A program made the translations under genes and the position numbers. Positions 1-8,554 of a DNA stretch of 40,971 nucleotides are shown here, in pieces. The stretch comes from Richelia sp. SL_2_1. GTDB taxonomy: Bacteria > Cyanobacteriota > Cyanobacteriia > Cyanobacteriales > Nostocaceae. The stretch covers positions 1 to 40,971 of the forward strand of contig JAAUSO010000049.1 of the NCBI GenBank assembly GCA_012033205.1, in the 5' to 3' direction. Below the pieces are notes generated by a model. That model was not told the DNA's origin, searched no databases, and saw nothing but the letters and a program-made list of their open reading frames with translations. Numbering within the stretch: the first letter of the stretch is position 1; every line of letters begins with the position of its first letter.

Positions 1-329
1 TCTTTAATTAAGTGGATAAATAAAAGGTTTCCTCGTGTCTTTATCATCAAAAGTGTGAAGCAAGTAGGGAATTGAGACTTAGTAAATACAAATCGCGCTG
101 ATTCCACTTGCTTCATTTTGAATATGTTGAATATAAGGTAAATTCCATGAACCGCTTCGTAAAAAATAAGCATTAAAAGCGTTATTTTTTCGTAAGTTGA
201 TAAGTCGGGTTTTGATCGAGGTTATGCTATTTTACGAATATTGAAGGGAAAAAATCCGACTTTATAGCTTATTCTTATTCCCTATTCCCTTGTCATAACG
301 ATAAATTTTTCTACCCACCTACTTATTTA
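1..329. other. Non-coding stretch with one palindromic repeat
   Basis: No convincing gene is seen here. The only structure is an inverted repeat at 202-262, with arms AAGTCGGGTTTT and AAAATCCGACTT, belonging to the hairpin family that recurs at 8.4, 9.9 and 17.3 kb. The remainder is AT-rich and lacks a tRNA-like fold or clear promoter. It lies downstream of the last gene of the NAD operon, so the hairpin could help end that transcript, but no T-run on the minus strand supports this. Confidence 0.5.
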
Positions 330-2023
330 TTAGTTATTAGTATTAATAATTGCTAACCAATTACTAGCAATAGGCATTCTCCAACCTGTACCGAAAGCGC
401 GATCGGTAATTTTGATTCCTGGGGGTGCTTGTCGTCGTTTGAATTCCGCACGGGCTACCATTGAATAATTCGGTTGACAAGCTCTTGATTATATCCGGCT
501 GCAATTATTTGAGCTGCTGATTGATAATCATTAATTAAACGCTGTAAAATATCATCTAAAATTTCGTATGCTGGTAATGAATCTTGGTCAACTTGACCGG
601 GTTTAAGTTCGGCGCTTGGTGCTTTGGTTAATACATTTTGGGGAATTATTTCTTGATTCCGGTTTAGCCAATGACAAAGTGAATAAACGCGAGTTTTGGG
701 AACATCGGCAATTACAGCCAAACCTCCATTCATATCACCATATAAAGTACAGTAACCAACAGCCATTTCTGATTTGTTACCAGTTGATAGTAAAAGATAA
801 CCAAATTTATTAGAAATTGCCATTAATAAGTTACCACGAATTCGAGATTGGATGTTTTCTTCTGCCAATCCAAATTCGGTATTTGCGAATAATTCTGCAA
901 GGGTATTGTCATAGGATTTCATTAACTCTCCTATGGGCAGTATTGTTGTTTTTATACCAATATTTGCAGCTAAATCATCAGCATCTTTAATAGAAGAATC
1001 AGAACTGTAGGGAGAAGGCATCAGTACACCGAGGACATTTTCTTTACCTAACGCTGCAGTGGCGATCGCGGCAACAATTGATGAATCAATACCACCGCTT
1101 AAGCCTAAAATTACCTGAGAAAAACGACATTTACGGACGTAATCTCGGACTCCTAAAACCAAAGCGTGCCAAATTTCTTCATCTTCAGATTGGTAATTAG
1201 GTGCAATAAAATTGATATTGGAGTTAATATTTAAATCTTGTTTTTCTTGATTAAATTCAAGTTGTAATAAATCAGTATCAAAACCACAAGCACGACAATT
1301 TAATTCACCAGTTTTATTCAAAGCAAAACTTCTACCATCAAAAATTAAATCATCATTACCACCGACTTGATTCACATAAATGATTGGTTTTTCAAAGCGA
1401 ATTGCTGTATGTTTTAACATTGCTTCTCGAAAGTGTTGTTTACCAGATGTATAAGGGGAAGCAGATAAATTAACAATTAAATTTACACCCAATTGACATA
1501 GCTCAGTAATTGGATTTATGGAATAACTACGCTTACCAAAAAATTCTTCATCATTCCATAAATCTTCGCAGATTGTCACACCAATTTTTACTTTTTCAAG
1601 AAGGAAATAATTAGGTTGTAATCCTGGTTCAAAATAGCGATGTTCATCAAATACATCATAAGTTGGTAATAATTTTTTATGAAAAAGTTGTTTTATTTTT
1701 CCTTTTTGTAGTAAAGCTACACTGTTATATAAAGGTTTACCACCATTAATATATGCTGTTGAATTTGCTTCAACTGTTCCCACCAACACGGTTAAATTAG
1801 CGGGTAAATCACTAGCTAATTGTTGTAAAGTGATGTTCATTGCCTCTACAAAGCCAGGATTTAATAATAAATCTCGTGGAGGATAGCCACACAAAGAAAG
1901 TTCCGGAGTTAATAATAAATTAACTTGATTTGCTGCTGCTGTTTGTGCTGCTGCTAAAATTTTTTGAGCGTTACCAGTTAAATCCCCAATTATCGGATTA
2001 ATTTGAGCAATTGTAATTTTCAT
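330..2023 (-). CDS. nadE: Glutamine-dependent NAD+ synthetase, C-terminus frameshifted
   Basis: Makes NAD+ from nicotinic acid adenine dinucleotide, ATP and glutamine in the cytosol. The N-terminal half is a nitrilase-type glutaminase with the Glu-Lys-Cys triad visible (Glu41 in [10 protein letters not shown], Lys116/117, Cys152 in TICEDLW). The C-terminal half is the synthetase, with the PP-loop SGGIDSS at 309-315 and [12 protein letters not shown] further on. The uninterrupted frame stops after IIQW at 455. One frame over, the sequence continues [16 protein letters not shown], then [15 protein letters not shown], to a stop at 330, which is the conserved C-terminus of this enzyme. Adding one base near 457-462 (CAATGG to CAATTGG) restores about 565 residues, the normal length. 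It is the last gene of the pncB-nadD-nrtR-nadE cluster. Identity is certain; whether the break is real is not. Confidence 0.95.
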
Positions 2024-2035
2024 TTTGGATTAAGA

Positions 2036-2107
2036 GTTATCAGTTGACAGTTGACAGTTGACAATTATCTATTACTTATTACCTATTACCAATTACCTAT
2101 TACCTAT
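2036..2107. repeat. STRR-type heptamer repeats
   Basis: Two runs of short tandem units fill the gap between nrtR and nadE: CAGTTGA-type units at about 2040-2062 and (T)ACCTATT/ACCAATT units at about 2064-2107. This is the short tandemly repeated repetitive DNA typical of heterocystous cyanobacteria. Confidence 0.8.
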
Positions 2108-2109
2108 TA

Positions 2110-2856
2110 TTAAATAAAAACCAAAGGTTTATCTTTAAAAGGTGCAAAAGCTTCAGCATCAAACTGATACAAACTAGCCGGACGACCAGCACCCCGTGAC
2201 ACTTTTATTCCGGTATCAGATAAAAAACCTAACTTGAGTAAACGGGCGCGAAAATTAGAATAATCGGAAAAATTTTCACCTAAAATAGTAGTATAAAACT
2301 GATATAAATCATTCAAAGTAAACTTATCTGGTAAAACATCAAAAGCCACAGGAGAATACTCCAACTTATTTCGTAAACGTCTGTGTCCGTATGAGAGAAT
2401 TTGATTATGGTCAAAAGCTAATTGAGGCACTTCTTTCACAGGATACCAGGCTATATCTGTAACACCATCAGTAATTAACTTCGCTTCCTCAAATCTTACT
2501 AAAGCAAAATAACTTACCGATAGATAACGTACACCATAACTATCACTTGCTTCCCTGGGGTCACGATTCGGACCACCAAAAGTATACAATTGTTCTAAAT
2601 AAAGATTTTCTACACAGATTTTTTCTGCCATAATTCGATAAGCAGCATCTTCCAAAGATTCTCCTTTACGAACTAAAGTACCTGGAAGACCAAGAATATT
2701 TGCAAATGGTTCACACTGACGTATTACTAATAGAACTAATAGCCTATTTTGAGTAATATCAACTGAAAAAATAACATTGTCAACACCAACTTTGAAATCA
2801 GCTAAAGATTGTTGATTTAAGGTTGATAAAATTTTGTTTTGATTGAGTCTTGGCAT
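2110..2856 (-). CDS. nrtR: NrtR-family regulator of NAD metabolism (Nudix domain plus winged helix)
   Basis: 248 residues: a Nudix-fold domain at about 20-150 and a C-terminal winged-helix domain at about 155-240 with the typical FRARLLKLGFL and GRPASLYQFD segments. NrtR proteins repress NAD-synthesis genes and sense ADP-ribose or related metabolites with the Nudix domain. Here the Nudix signature is damaged: where the family expects REUxEExGU, the protein reads RIMAEKICV, and the leading Gly is Thr, so metal-dependent hydrolysis is probably lost while ligand sensing may remain. The gene starts inside the end of nadD (40-base overlap) and precedes nadE, which strongly supports autoregulation of its own operon. 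The palindrome at 4924-4948 upstream of pncB is the likely operator. The family call is firm; loss of catalysis is inference. Confidence 0.88.
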   Translation of the reverse strand: MPRLNQNKILSTLNQQSLADFKVGVDNVIFSVDITQNRLLVLLVIRQCEPFANILGLPGTLVRKGESLEDAAYRIMAEKICVENLYLEQLYTFGGPNRDPREASDSYGVRYLSVSYFALVRFEEAKLITDGVTDIAWYPVKEVPQLAFDHNQILSYGHRRLRNKLEYSPVAFDVLPDKFTLNDLYQFYTTILGENFSDYSNFRARLLKLGFLSDTGIKVSRGAGRPASLYQFDAEAFAPFKDKPLVFI

Positions 2857-3416
2857 TTGTATAAATGCTTTTGATTAATATAAGCAGCAACTGAGGGTGT
2901 CAAGGCTTGAGTATCACCATGTTCGCGATAGGCTGTTGAAGAAACATCTAAACCAGTTAGATTAGCAACGCTAATTGTTCCTCCTAATTCACCTATTTTT
3001 TCTAGATTACTTTGATCTATTGCATATCCCGGTCTTGGTACTACTAAAACGGATGCTGATTGCAACAAATCTTTAATTCTATACCAACGCTGAAATTGAT
3101 TTAGTAAATCCGAACCAATTACTACAACAAATTCAGCATCTTTACCCCAGCGTTGCTTAGCATTTTCTATTGTATTAACAGTTCTTAAATCACTCAATTC
3201 CTGTTCTAAATTCACATTTAACCGTGGTGGAATGATATCGGTAATCAGTAACCGTAGCATTTCCACTCTATTTTCTAAAGATGTTTGATGAGCTTTAAAA
3301 GGATTATCAGCAGCCCAAACCGCGACATAATCGTAATGATAAGATAACCAAATTAAAACTGCTTGATGTCCTGCTGTTGGTGGGTCTGCACTTGTACCGA
3401 ATAATGCTATTTTCAT
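2817..3416 (-). CDS. nadD: Nicotinate-nucleotide adenylyltransferase
   Basis: Transfers AMP from ATP to nicotinic acid mononucleotide to give deamido-NAD+, the step between PncB and NadE. The nucleotidyltransferase signature is at the N-terminus (FGTSADPPTAGH, the T/HxGH form). The second signature VSSTAYR, equivalent to ISSTxxR, lies at about residue 160. The length of 199 residues is normal. The C-terminal 20 residues (after YINQKHLY) extend past the usual end and overlap the start of nrtR by 40 bases, which implies translational coupling. The gene follows pncB, with about 100 bases of heptamer repeats between them. This could in principle be an NMN-specific NadM-like enzyme, but the motifs and neighbours favour NadD. 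Confidence 0.9.
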   Translation of the reverse strand: MKIALFGTSADPPTAGHQAVLIWLSYHYDYVAVWAADNPFKAHQTSLENRVEMLRLLITDIIPPRLNVNLEQELSDLRTVNTIENAKQRWGKDAEFVVVIGSDLLNQFQRWYRIKDLLQSASVLVVPRPGYAIDQSNLEKIGELGGTISVANLTGLDVSSTAYREHGDTQALTPSVAAYINQKHLYKCQDSIKTKFYQP

Positions 3417-3510
3417 TATTATTTGATGGTTGATAGTTGATGGTTGATGGTTGATGGTTGATAGTTGTTAGTTGATAGTTGTTGGTTGTTGGTTTTTCTA
3501 ATAAGCACTG
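3417..3510. repeat. STRR-type repeats (TTGATGG/TTGATAG/TTGTTGG units)
   Basis: Tandem seven-base units of the form TTGATRG and TTGTTRG run from about 3425 to 3495 between pncB and nadD. They are the same repeat family seen at 14.7 and 19.2 kb. Confidence 0.8.
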
Positions 3511-3524
3511 TCAACTATCAATTG

Positions 3525-4894
3525 TCAACTATTCTTCGTTTTTTCCGTCAAATTTTGTAGAGAATTAGAAATTTCTACGGACATAGATGTAGTGGCATCT
3601 AAATTTAGAATATCAGTAGGTAAACTCGCTACTGACGCAGCAGTTTGTTGTTTAATTGTTTTGATCGTAGAAGGCGGTTCTAAACGTTTACCATCTTTCA
3701 TAAATAACTTTAATAAAGGCTGTTTTTCTGGATAAGTTTCCGTAACTAATCCCAAGGTATCTACTTTAAATTTATCTGCTAAAAACTCGCGGAAAATTTG
3801 TTTTCTTCCGGGATAACTTGCTTTCCCAGTAGACTGTTTCATCACCGGAATACCATCAATTTCCACAAGTTTATATACTCCATTTACCGGATTACCTGTT
3901 ACCAATCGCGTCCCCATTCCATAACCATCAATTTGAGCATTCTTTTCTTTTAATCTGGCAATTTCCCATTCGTCTATATCTCCACTCGCAAAAATTGATA
4001 CATTTGGTAAAATTTCTCTAACTTGTTGGGATAATGTTACCAAATCTCCAGAATCTAGTCGCACTCCAGTTAAATTTATTTCTCCAGCTTTAACCATATT
4101 TGCTAACTTACGTGCCGCAGCGATTGTATCGTAAGTATCGATTAACAATGGAGCTTTTGGAAAATATTGATGAAATGCTCTAAAGCCTGCTCTTCACTAC
4201 CTTCTAATGCACATAATGCCATGACTAAAGCGTGAGCCATTGTACCACTAGGTTTTTCACCGAGCTGTAGCGCAGCTAACACATTCGATGTTGCATCAAA
4301 TCCACCTGCTAAAGCAGCTCTGGCAGCCCACAGCGATGCTTGGGGACTAAATGCTCGTCTGGTACCGAATTCCAGCAGTGTTGTATTTTCTCCCGCAACA
4401 TTTCGCGCTCGCGCTGCTCTTGTGGCAATCAATGTCTGATAATTTAAGGTATTGAGCAAGTAAGTTTCAACTAGTTGTGCTTGCCATAATGGAGCTTCGA
4501 TTCTTAACAATGGCTCGAGGGCAAATACCGCAGTCCCTTCAGCAACAGCCCATACATCCCCGGTAAATCTTCCCGACTCTAATAATGACCAAAATTTCGT
4601 AGGAGCTGATGCAAAAATTCCCGTTTCTTGTAAAGCCTCAATTTGACCGGAACTAAAGCTGAATTGCTCTAAATACTCTAGCGCTTGTTCCAATCCCATT
4701 GCAATCAAATAACCAAACCCTTCCGGCAATTTTCTGGTAAACAATTCAAAGCAAGCTTGTTTTTGCTCTACACCTTCACCTGCATAACAAGCCCCCATTG
4801 TCAACTGATATAAATCTGTCAGTAAGCTATAGTCAGCACTGTCCAAGTTTAATTGCTCTGATAAAGACCTATCAACGTTAAACAAAATTGTCAT
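3525..4894 (-). pseudogene. pncB: Nicotinate phosphoribosyltransferase, split by a one-base frameshift (probably intact in the organism)
   Basis: Converts nicotinate and PRPP to nicotinic acid mononucleotide, the entry step of niacin salvage. The N-terminal part (4142-4894) begins DYSLLTDLYQLTMG and contains LEFGTRRAFSPQ and GTMAHALVMA. The C-terminal part (3525-4148) contains LLIDTYDT, GVRLDSGDL and GYGMGTRLV. Together they cover one full PncB. The first frame ends ALEHFINIFQKLHC; the other frame reads AFHQYFPKAPLLIDTYD straight across, the expected family sequence. Adding one A at about 4176-4180 (TTAGAGCAT to TTAGAAGCAT) joins them into about 456 residues. The start has an AAGGTG-like site nine bases upstream and sits just below a 25-base palindrome. 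An isolated TTG-started half-protein is unlikely to work alone. Identity is certain; the break is probably a sequence error. Confidence 0.92.
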
Positions 4895-4923
4895 TCAAAT
4901 GCACCTTAGTAAAACCTATTTGT

Positions 4924-4948
4924 ATTTATGGTAGTTTTCACCATAAAT
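4924..4948. promoter_or_regulatory. Perfect 9-7-9 palindrome, candidate NrtR operator
   Basis: ATTTATGGT, a 7-base spacer, then ACCATAAAT, 30 bases upstream of the pncB start. A perfect palindrome in the promoter of an operon encoding its own NrtR-type regulator is best explained as that regulator's operator. The palindrome is seen directly; its assignment to NrtR is inference. Confidence 0.6.
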
Positions 4949-5108
4949 AATGTCAAGGGTTTGTGGACAGTGGACAGTTGACAGTTAATCTTTGAAGAAG
5001 TATTGCGAATATTTTCGATATATTGAAAATATCAATTAATTGCTGATTTAAGAATTAAAGTAAAGATGTCAAGTTTTAAAAGATGAAAACGTTTAGGAGT
5101 TTACCTTT

Positions 5109-5261
5109 ATGTTTATTTCCAAAACACTTTCAAATATCGCTCAGTATATTTCGGAAGCAGTAATGCGAATATTTGCTCCCAATGATGATGCTTATCCTAA
5201 CAGTGGTATTCAACCATTTACGGGTGAAGTTTATAAAAGTAAAACAGCCGATACTTGGTAA
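5109..5261 (+). CDS. Small protein of 50 residues, function unknown
   Basis: Reads MFISKTLSNIAQYISEAV, then about 15 residues containing DDAYP, then SGIQPFTGEVYKSKTADTW and a stop. An AGGAG at 5095-5099 lies nine bases before the ATG, one of the better ribosome binding sites in the window. The first 20 residues can form an amphipathic helix; the rest is polar. The segment YPNSGIQPFTGE resembles a short motif (YPxTGVQPFxG) that I recall from small hypothetical proteins of other cyanobacteria, but I cannot name a function. It stands alone and diverges from pncB across about 210 bases. It is too short for many gene finders. The real-gene call rests on the ribosome binding site and the protein-like composition. 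Confidence 0.65.
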   Translation: MFISKTLSNIAQYISEAVMRIFAPNDDAYPNSGIQPFTGEVYKSKTADTW

Positions 5262-5592
5262 TTAACATCAGAAAAAACGAATCATATCTTTTCGGTTTAT
5301 ATTGGAATTATTTAATCTATAACCGTCTCCTAAAAAACCAAATTTCCACAAGGGATAAGAAAAAACTCTGCGTTCCTCTGCGCTTACCTTTGTGTTCCTC
5401 TGCGTTAACAAATATATAATTCCGATACCAACGAATTTGATGTCAGTTCATAAATAAATCAGTGCTTAAAAGTAATTTTAAAAGTAATTCTAAAACTAAT
5501 TTTAAACCACTGATTTTTTTGTGTAACTCAATAATCCTATTCTTCAGAATTTTAAAATTCAAAACTTACATATATTCAGCTACAAACTGGGT
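5262..5592. other. Intergenic region with direct repeats and a long hairpin
   Basis: No gene is seen. Direct repeats of CTCTGCG(C/T)T and CCTCTGCG occur at about 5366-5407, a motif widespread between cyanobacterial genes. An inverted repeat ending in a T-run is at 5456-5520 (listed separately). Confidence 0.55.
5456..5520 (+). terminator. Long inverted repeat ending in T7, possible terminator
   Basis: AAATCAGTG at 5456-5464 pairs with CACTGATTT at 5508-5516, followed by T residues to 5520. The inner 43 bases are AT-rich and internally repetitive (AAAAGTAATTTT, AAAACTAATTTT). It could end the transcript of the small gene at 5109. The long loop makes it weaker than a canonical terminator, and it may instead be a small palindromic repeat element. 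Confidence 0.35.
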
Positions 5593-6282
5593 TTATACTA
5601 GTTGACGACGTAAATTTTGCTGTTTGTTAAATTCTTTTTGTTCTGGTGTTAATACATCATAATTAATCGGAGGACGCATTTCCCACTGAAGCTCAGCTAA
5701 AAGTAGTAAACTCATTCCCATCACTAAACCAGTAGCAAGAAATTGTTTACCACCACAGTAGGGTAAAAGCAAAATTCCGAATAAATGAATTGCTGCGGTA
5801 ATTACAAAAGTACGGGATTTAACAGCCCATGCCGTAATCATATAACCAACTGCGCTCAACCCCAACCATAAAGGACACAGACGCATCAATACTTCTCCCC
5901 AACCGAGAAAAATTCCCCCATCAGTTAAGACGACACCACTTAATATTAAAATTATCCAAGCGTATATCAACCACCGTAAACGTTCCACACTTACCCAAAA
6001 CCAGGTGAATGCAATCATCATTGCACTACCGATAACGGTAAGTGTTGTCCATAAAATTGCTTGGGTAGCCCAACTAACGGGTAAAAATTGCGCTGTGGCA
6101 AAGATTCCCGTGCATATTAATCCCCAAATGATAAATACTTGGTCTATGCGAGTATAAAACCCTGAAATCAATCTTATATTCCCAATTTTGCCACTTATCC
6201 GCCAAATACCTTGTAAATCCTGGTAATCTAAATCTTCCTGTTTATCGCGCAGGAGAGGTTGAGATAATGTCAAAAATGTCAT
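5593..6282 (-). CDS. Cyanobacterial membrane protein of unknown function
   Basis: 229 residues with a soluble N-terminal stretch of about 45 residues, about six predicted membrane helices between 45 and 205 (for example IIWGLICTGIFATAQFLP, and a helix centred on LIYAWIILILSGVVL), and a charged C-terminal tail rich in Gln, Lys and Arg. No signature for transport or catalysis is evident, so no function is offered. It stands alone between intergenic stretches of about 330 and 290 bases; the stretch at 6283-6570 is AT-rich with no recognisable element. Confidence 0.75.
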   Translation of the reverse strand: MTFLTLSQPLLRDKQEDLDYQDLQGIWRISGKIGNIRLISGFYTRIDQVFIIWGLICTGIFATAQFLPVSWATQAILWTTLTVIGSAMMIAFTWFWVSVERLRWLIYAWIILILSGVVLTDGGIFLGWGEVLMRLCPLWLGLSAVGYMITAWAVKSRTFVITAAIHLFGILLLPYCGGKQFLATGLVMGMSLLLLAELQWEMRPPINYDVLTPEQKEFNKQQNLRRQLV

Positions 6283-6570
6283 TAGAGGTTATCCGTCGTA
6301 AGTAACAAGTTTTCTATATCTATAGAAGTATTTTAGGGAAACTTCATGAAGTTTTGCAACTTTTTATTTATAAAAATACTGAAAATTGGTTTAAAGCTTT
6401 TGTGGAAGATTCCATTTTTTATATATATTAAGGAAAGTATGATAAAAATAACCAGTTCTTATTGTATAAGTAAGTATTATTTCGTAGATAAATAATATGG
6501 CAATTCTGTATTATCTGTATTAATTTATCCTCATTTGAGGTGTAGAAAAACCAGATTTTTACCCAGAAGT

Positions 6571-7272
6571 TTAATGAAGAATTAACTGATTTAAGGCAAA
6601 AGCTAAAGCTGCACTTCCTAAAGGAACGGTGAGATTGTCAATACCAAGAATTGAAATAGCTTCTAAAGCGGTAGCAACCACAGCTACAACTACGGATATT
6701 AACCAAGTTTGCCAAGTATTTCCCTGAACATTGAATAAAATTAAACTACTGATAATAAAACTGACTAAAGTCATCGTCAGAGAACCTTCTAAACTTTTTT
6801 GTCCTCCTAAAACATTGTATTTATGTTTACCAAAACGCTGACCGATCAGTGCAGCTAATCCATCTCCCCATGCCATAATTAATATGCCCAGTGCGGCGTA
6901 AAATGGTTGTTTTAAATACCAAAACCAAGCGATTAAAATGCCAATACTGACAGAATAGAAAAAAGTCCCCAAACTTTTGCGTCCGACGCTATTTATACCA
7001 GGAAGAATCGGAAATCGGTAGGACAACAAAGTCAATATGCTCGCTAAAATCGAAGCAGCGATACCGATGCTTGCAGGAATATCTAACCACCAAGCAAGCA
7101 ATATTACGTTACCAGTACCAATGTGAACTATCTTGCGGACAATTTCCGAATTGCTCTTAGCTAAACGACTCACTCCTCCTGCACTCAGCAGAATCAGTGA
7201 CACCCAAACACCAATGGCTATAATTTGCAGCCACAAAGGCGGAATAGAATCTATTACAGTAAATGAACTCAA
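6571..7272 (-). CDS. Phytol/dolichol kinase-like membrane enzyme
   Basis: 233 residues with about seven membrane helices. The motif set RKIVHIGTGN near residue 45, WGDGLAALIGQRFGKHKY at about 135-155 and GGQKSLEGSLTM just after is that of the SEC59/DGK1/VTE5 family (CTP- or ATP-dependent prenyl alcohol kinases). In cyanobacteria and plants the VTE5 members phosphorylate phytol released from chlorophyll, feeding tocopherol synthesis in the membrane. Length and motif spacing are normal. It is transcribed away from yidD with only 28 bases between the annotated ends, or 76 if yidD starts at its internal ATG. Kinase family membership is well supported; phytol as substrate is inferred from lineage. 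Confidence 0.8.
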   Translation of the reverse strand: MSSFTVIDSIPPLWLQIIAIGVWVSLILLSAGGVSRLAKSNSEIVRKIVHIGTGNVILLAWWLDIPASIGIAASILASILTLLSYRFPILPGINSVGRKSLGTFFYSVSIGILIAWFWYLKQPFYAALGILIMAWGDGLAALIGQRFGKHKYNVLGGQKSLEGSLTMTLVSFIISSLILFNVQGNTWQTWLISVVVAVVATALEAISILGIDNLTVPLGSAALAFALNQLILH

Positions 7273-7348
7273 GTTAAATAAAAGTTAAATGTAATTAAGA
7301 TTGAAATTTTTTCCCTTATTACTAATTTATAGGATTTTTGCCATTGTA

Positions 7349-7579
7349 ATGAAACTATTATTAATTTGGTTTATTCGGTTCTACCGAATGTTTATTTCAC
7401 CACTATTTCCCCCAAGTTGTCGTTTCCAACCCACTTGTTCGATGTACGCAATGCAAGCACTAGAACGTTTCGGCGTGTTGCGCGGTTCATGGCTTGCAAT
7501 TCGGCGTATTTCCCGCTGTCATCCATTTCATCCCGGCGGTTATGATCCTATACCGGAAAAGGAAGATGTGGGGAGATAG
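7349..7579 (+). CDS. yidD: Membrane protein insertion efficiency factor YidD
   Basis: About 76 residues from the chosen ATG. YidD helps the YidC/Sec machinery insert inner-membrane proteins. The family signature is clear: [31 protein letters not shown], then [12 protein letters not shown]. An upstream in-frame ATG at 7301 would add 16 residues; the internal ATG ([12 protein letters not shown]) fits the family's usual start and has an AGGA about a dozen bases upstream. The N-terminal stretch can form an amphipathic membrane-associated helix, as known for the family. Confidence 0.92.
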   Translation: MKLLLIWFIRFYRMFISPLFPPSCRFQPTCSMYAMQALERFGVLRGSWLAIRRISRCHPFHPGGYDPIPEKEDVGR

Positions 7580-7594
7580 GGGGCAGAGGGAACC

Positions 7595-7697
7595 GCTGTA
7601 ATTACTAACTCTTAATTCTTAACTCCGGTGGTACTAACTCCGGTGGTACTAACTCTTTTAATCTAAAATCTAAAATCTAAAATCTAAAATCCAACCA
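7595..7697. repeat. Short direct repeats upstream of the dipeptidase gene
   Basis: The unit CTCCGGTGGTACTAA appears twice at about 7622-7654, followed by four TCTAAAA-type units ending at about 7690. The CCGGTGG unit recurs at about 14953 and 18348. There is no ribosome binding site close to the downstream ATG. Confidence 0.7.
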
Positions 7698-8404
7698 ATG
7701 AGACCTTATCACAATATTGAAATTATTGAATGTGGGGAACCTGTTATCGAAATTCCTCTGAAAGAGTTTGCGGTAGAATCTCCTCATCCTTATGAAAAAT
7801 TAGGCGCTCCTTATGGAGAACACTCTGCTTATTTTATCCGGGAAACTGTTGTTAAATATTTGATAGAAGCTCAAACATATCTACAACAATTACGTCCAGA
7901 TTGGCGCATTCAAATTTTTGATGCTTATCGTCCTGTTGCAGTACAAAAATTTATGGTCAATTATACTTTTTCCCAAGTTATAGAAGAAAAAGGATTGATT
8001 GAATCGAATTTATCAGAAGTAGAAAAACAAAGTATTGGCAAGAGGTTTACAAAATTTGGGCTGAGCCAAGTCTTGATGAAAAGACACCTCCTCCCCATTC
8101 TACGGGTGCTGCGGTAGATGTAACGTTAGTTGATGAAATGGGGCAAATTGTAGATATGGGTTCGCCAATTGATGAGCTTTCTGATAGGTCACTTCCCGAT
8201 TATTATGCTGAGATTCAAGACGACCAAGCATTACATTATCACGCTAACCGCTTGTTATTAAAAGATGTAATGGAAAAAGCTGGATTTACACGCAACCCTA
8301 GAGAATGGTGGCATTTTTCATTTGGTGACCAAATGTGGGCTTGGTTAAAAAATCAAGCTAATCCAGATAATAAATATATAGCTTGTTATGGAAGGTTGTT
8401 TTAG
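7698..8404 (+). pseudogene. D-alanyl-D-alanine dipeptidase (VanX/DdpX type), split by a one-base frameshift
   Basis: Zinc peptidase that cleaves D-Ala-D-Ala. The first frame (7698-8117) carries WRIQIFDAYRPVAVQ and then runs off into unrelated sequence after SIGKR. From 8045 the next frame reads VYKIWAEPSLDEKTPPP and on through HSTGAAVDVTL (the SxHxxGxAxD zinc motif) and EWWHFSF (catalytic Glu and last zinc His) to a stop at 8404. Adding one A at about 8039-8041 (GGCAAGAGG to GGCAAAGAGG) gives one complete protein of about 235 residues. The ATG at 8138 would omit the first zinc ligands and cannot be a working start. In cyanobacteria this enzyme probably serves peptidoglycan turnover, since no vanHA-like genes are near. 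The break may be a sequence error. Confidence 0.88.
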
Positions 8405-8421
8405 TTAGTTTTTGTGGGCAG

Positions 8422-8528
8422 AGAAGTCGGGTTTCTCAAAGGATGTTTTAAAAGTATCCGGCGGTTTAAACCGCTACTACACAAACAAAGTCCACCTGCG
8501 TGGACTAGTAATTTAGAACCCGACTTCT
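8422..8528. repeat. AAGTCGGG palindromic element carrying an inner GC-rich repeat
   Basis: Outer arms AGAAGTCGGGTTTCT and AACCCGACTTCT enclose the inner repeat GCGGTTTAAACCGC, then CTACTACACAAACAAAGTCC and ACCTGCGTGGACT, a motif common between cyanobacterial genes. It is the longest copy of the window's AAGTCGGG hairpin family and looks like one repeat nested in another. It lies between convergent genes, so it may also act as a terminator. Confidence 0.75.
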
Positions 8529-8554
8529 GGATAATAACTGTCAACTGTCAACTA

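Noticed and set aside
7698-8404. Acquired vancomycin resistance (vanX)
   Set aside because: No vanH, vanA or vanRS genes nearby; VanX-like dipeptidases are common housekeeping genes in cyanobacteria.
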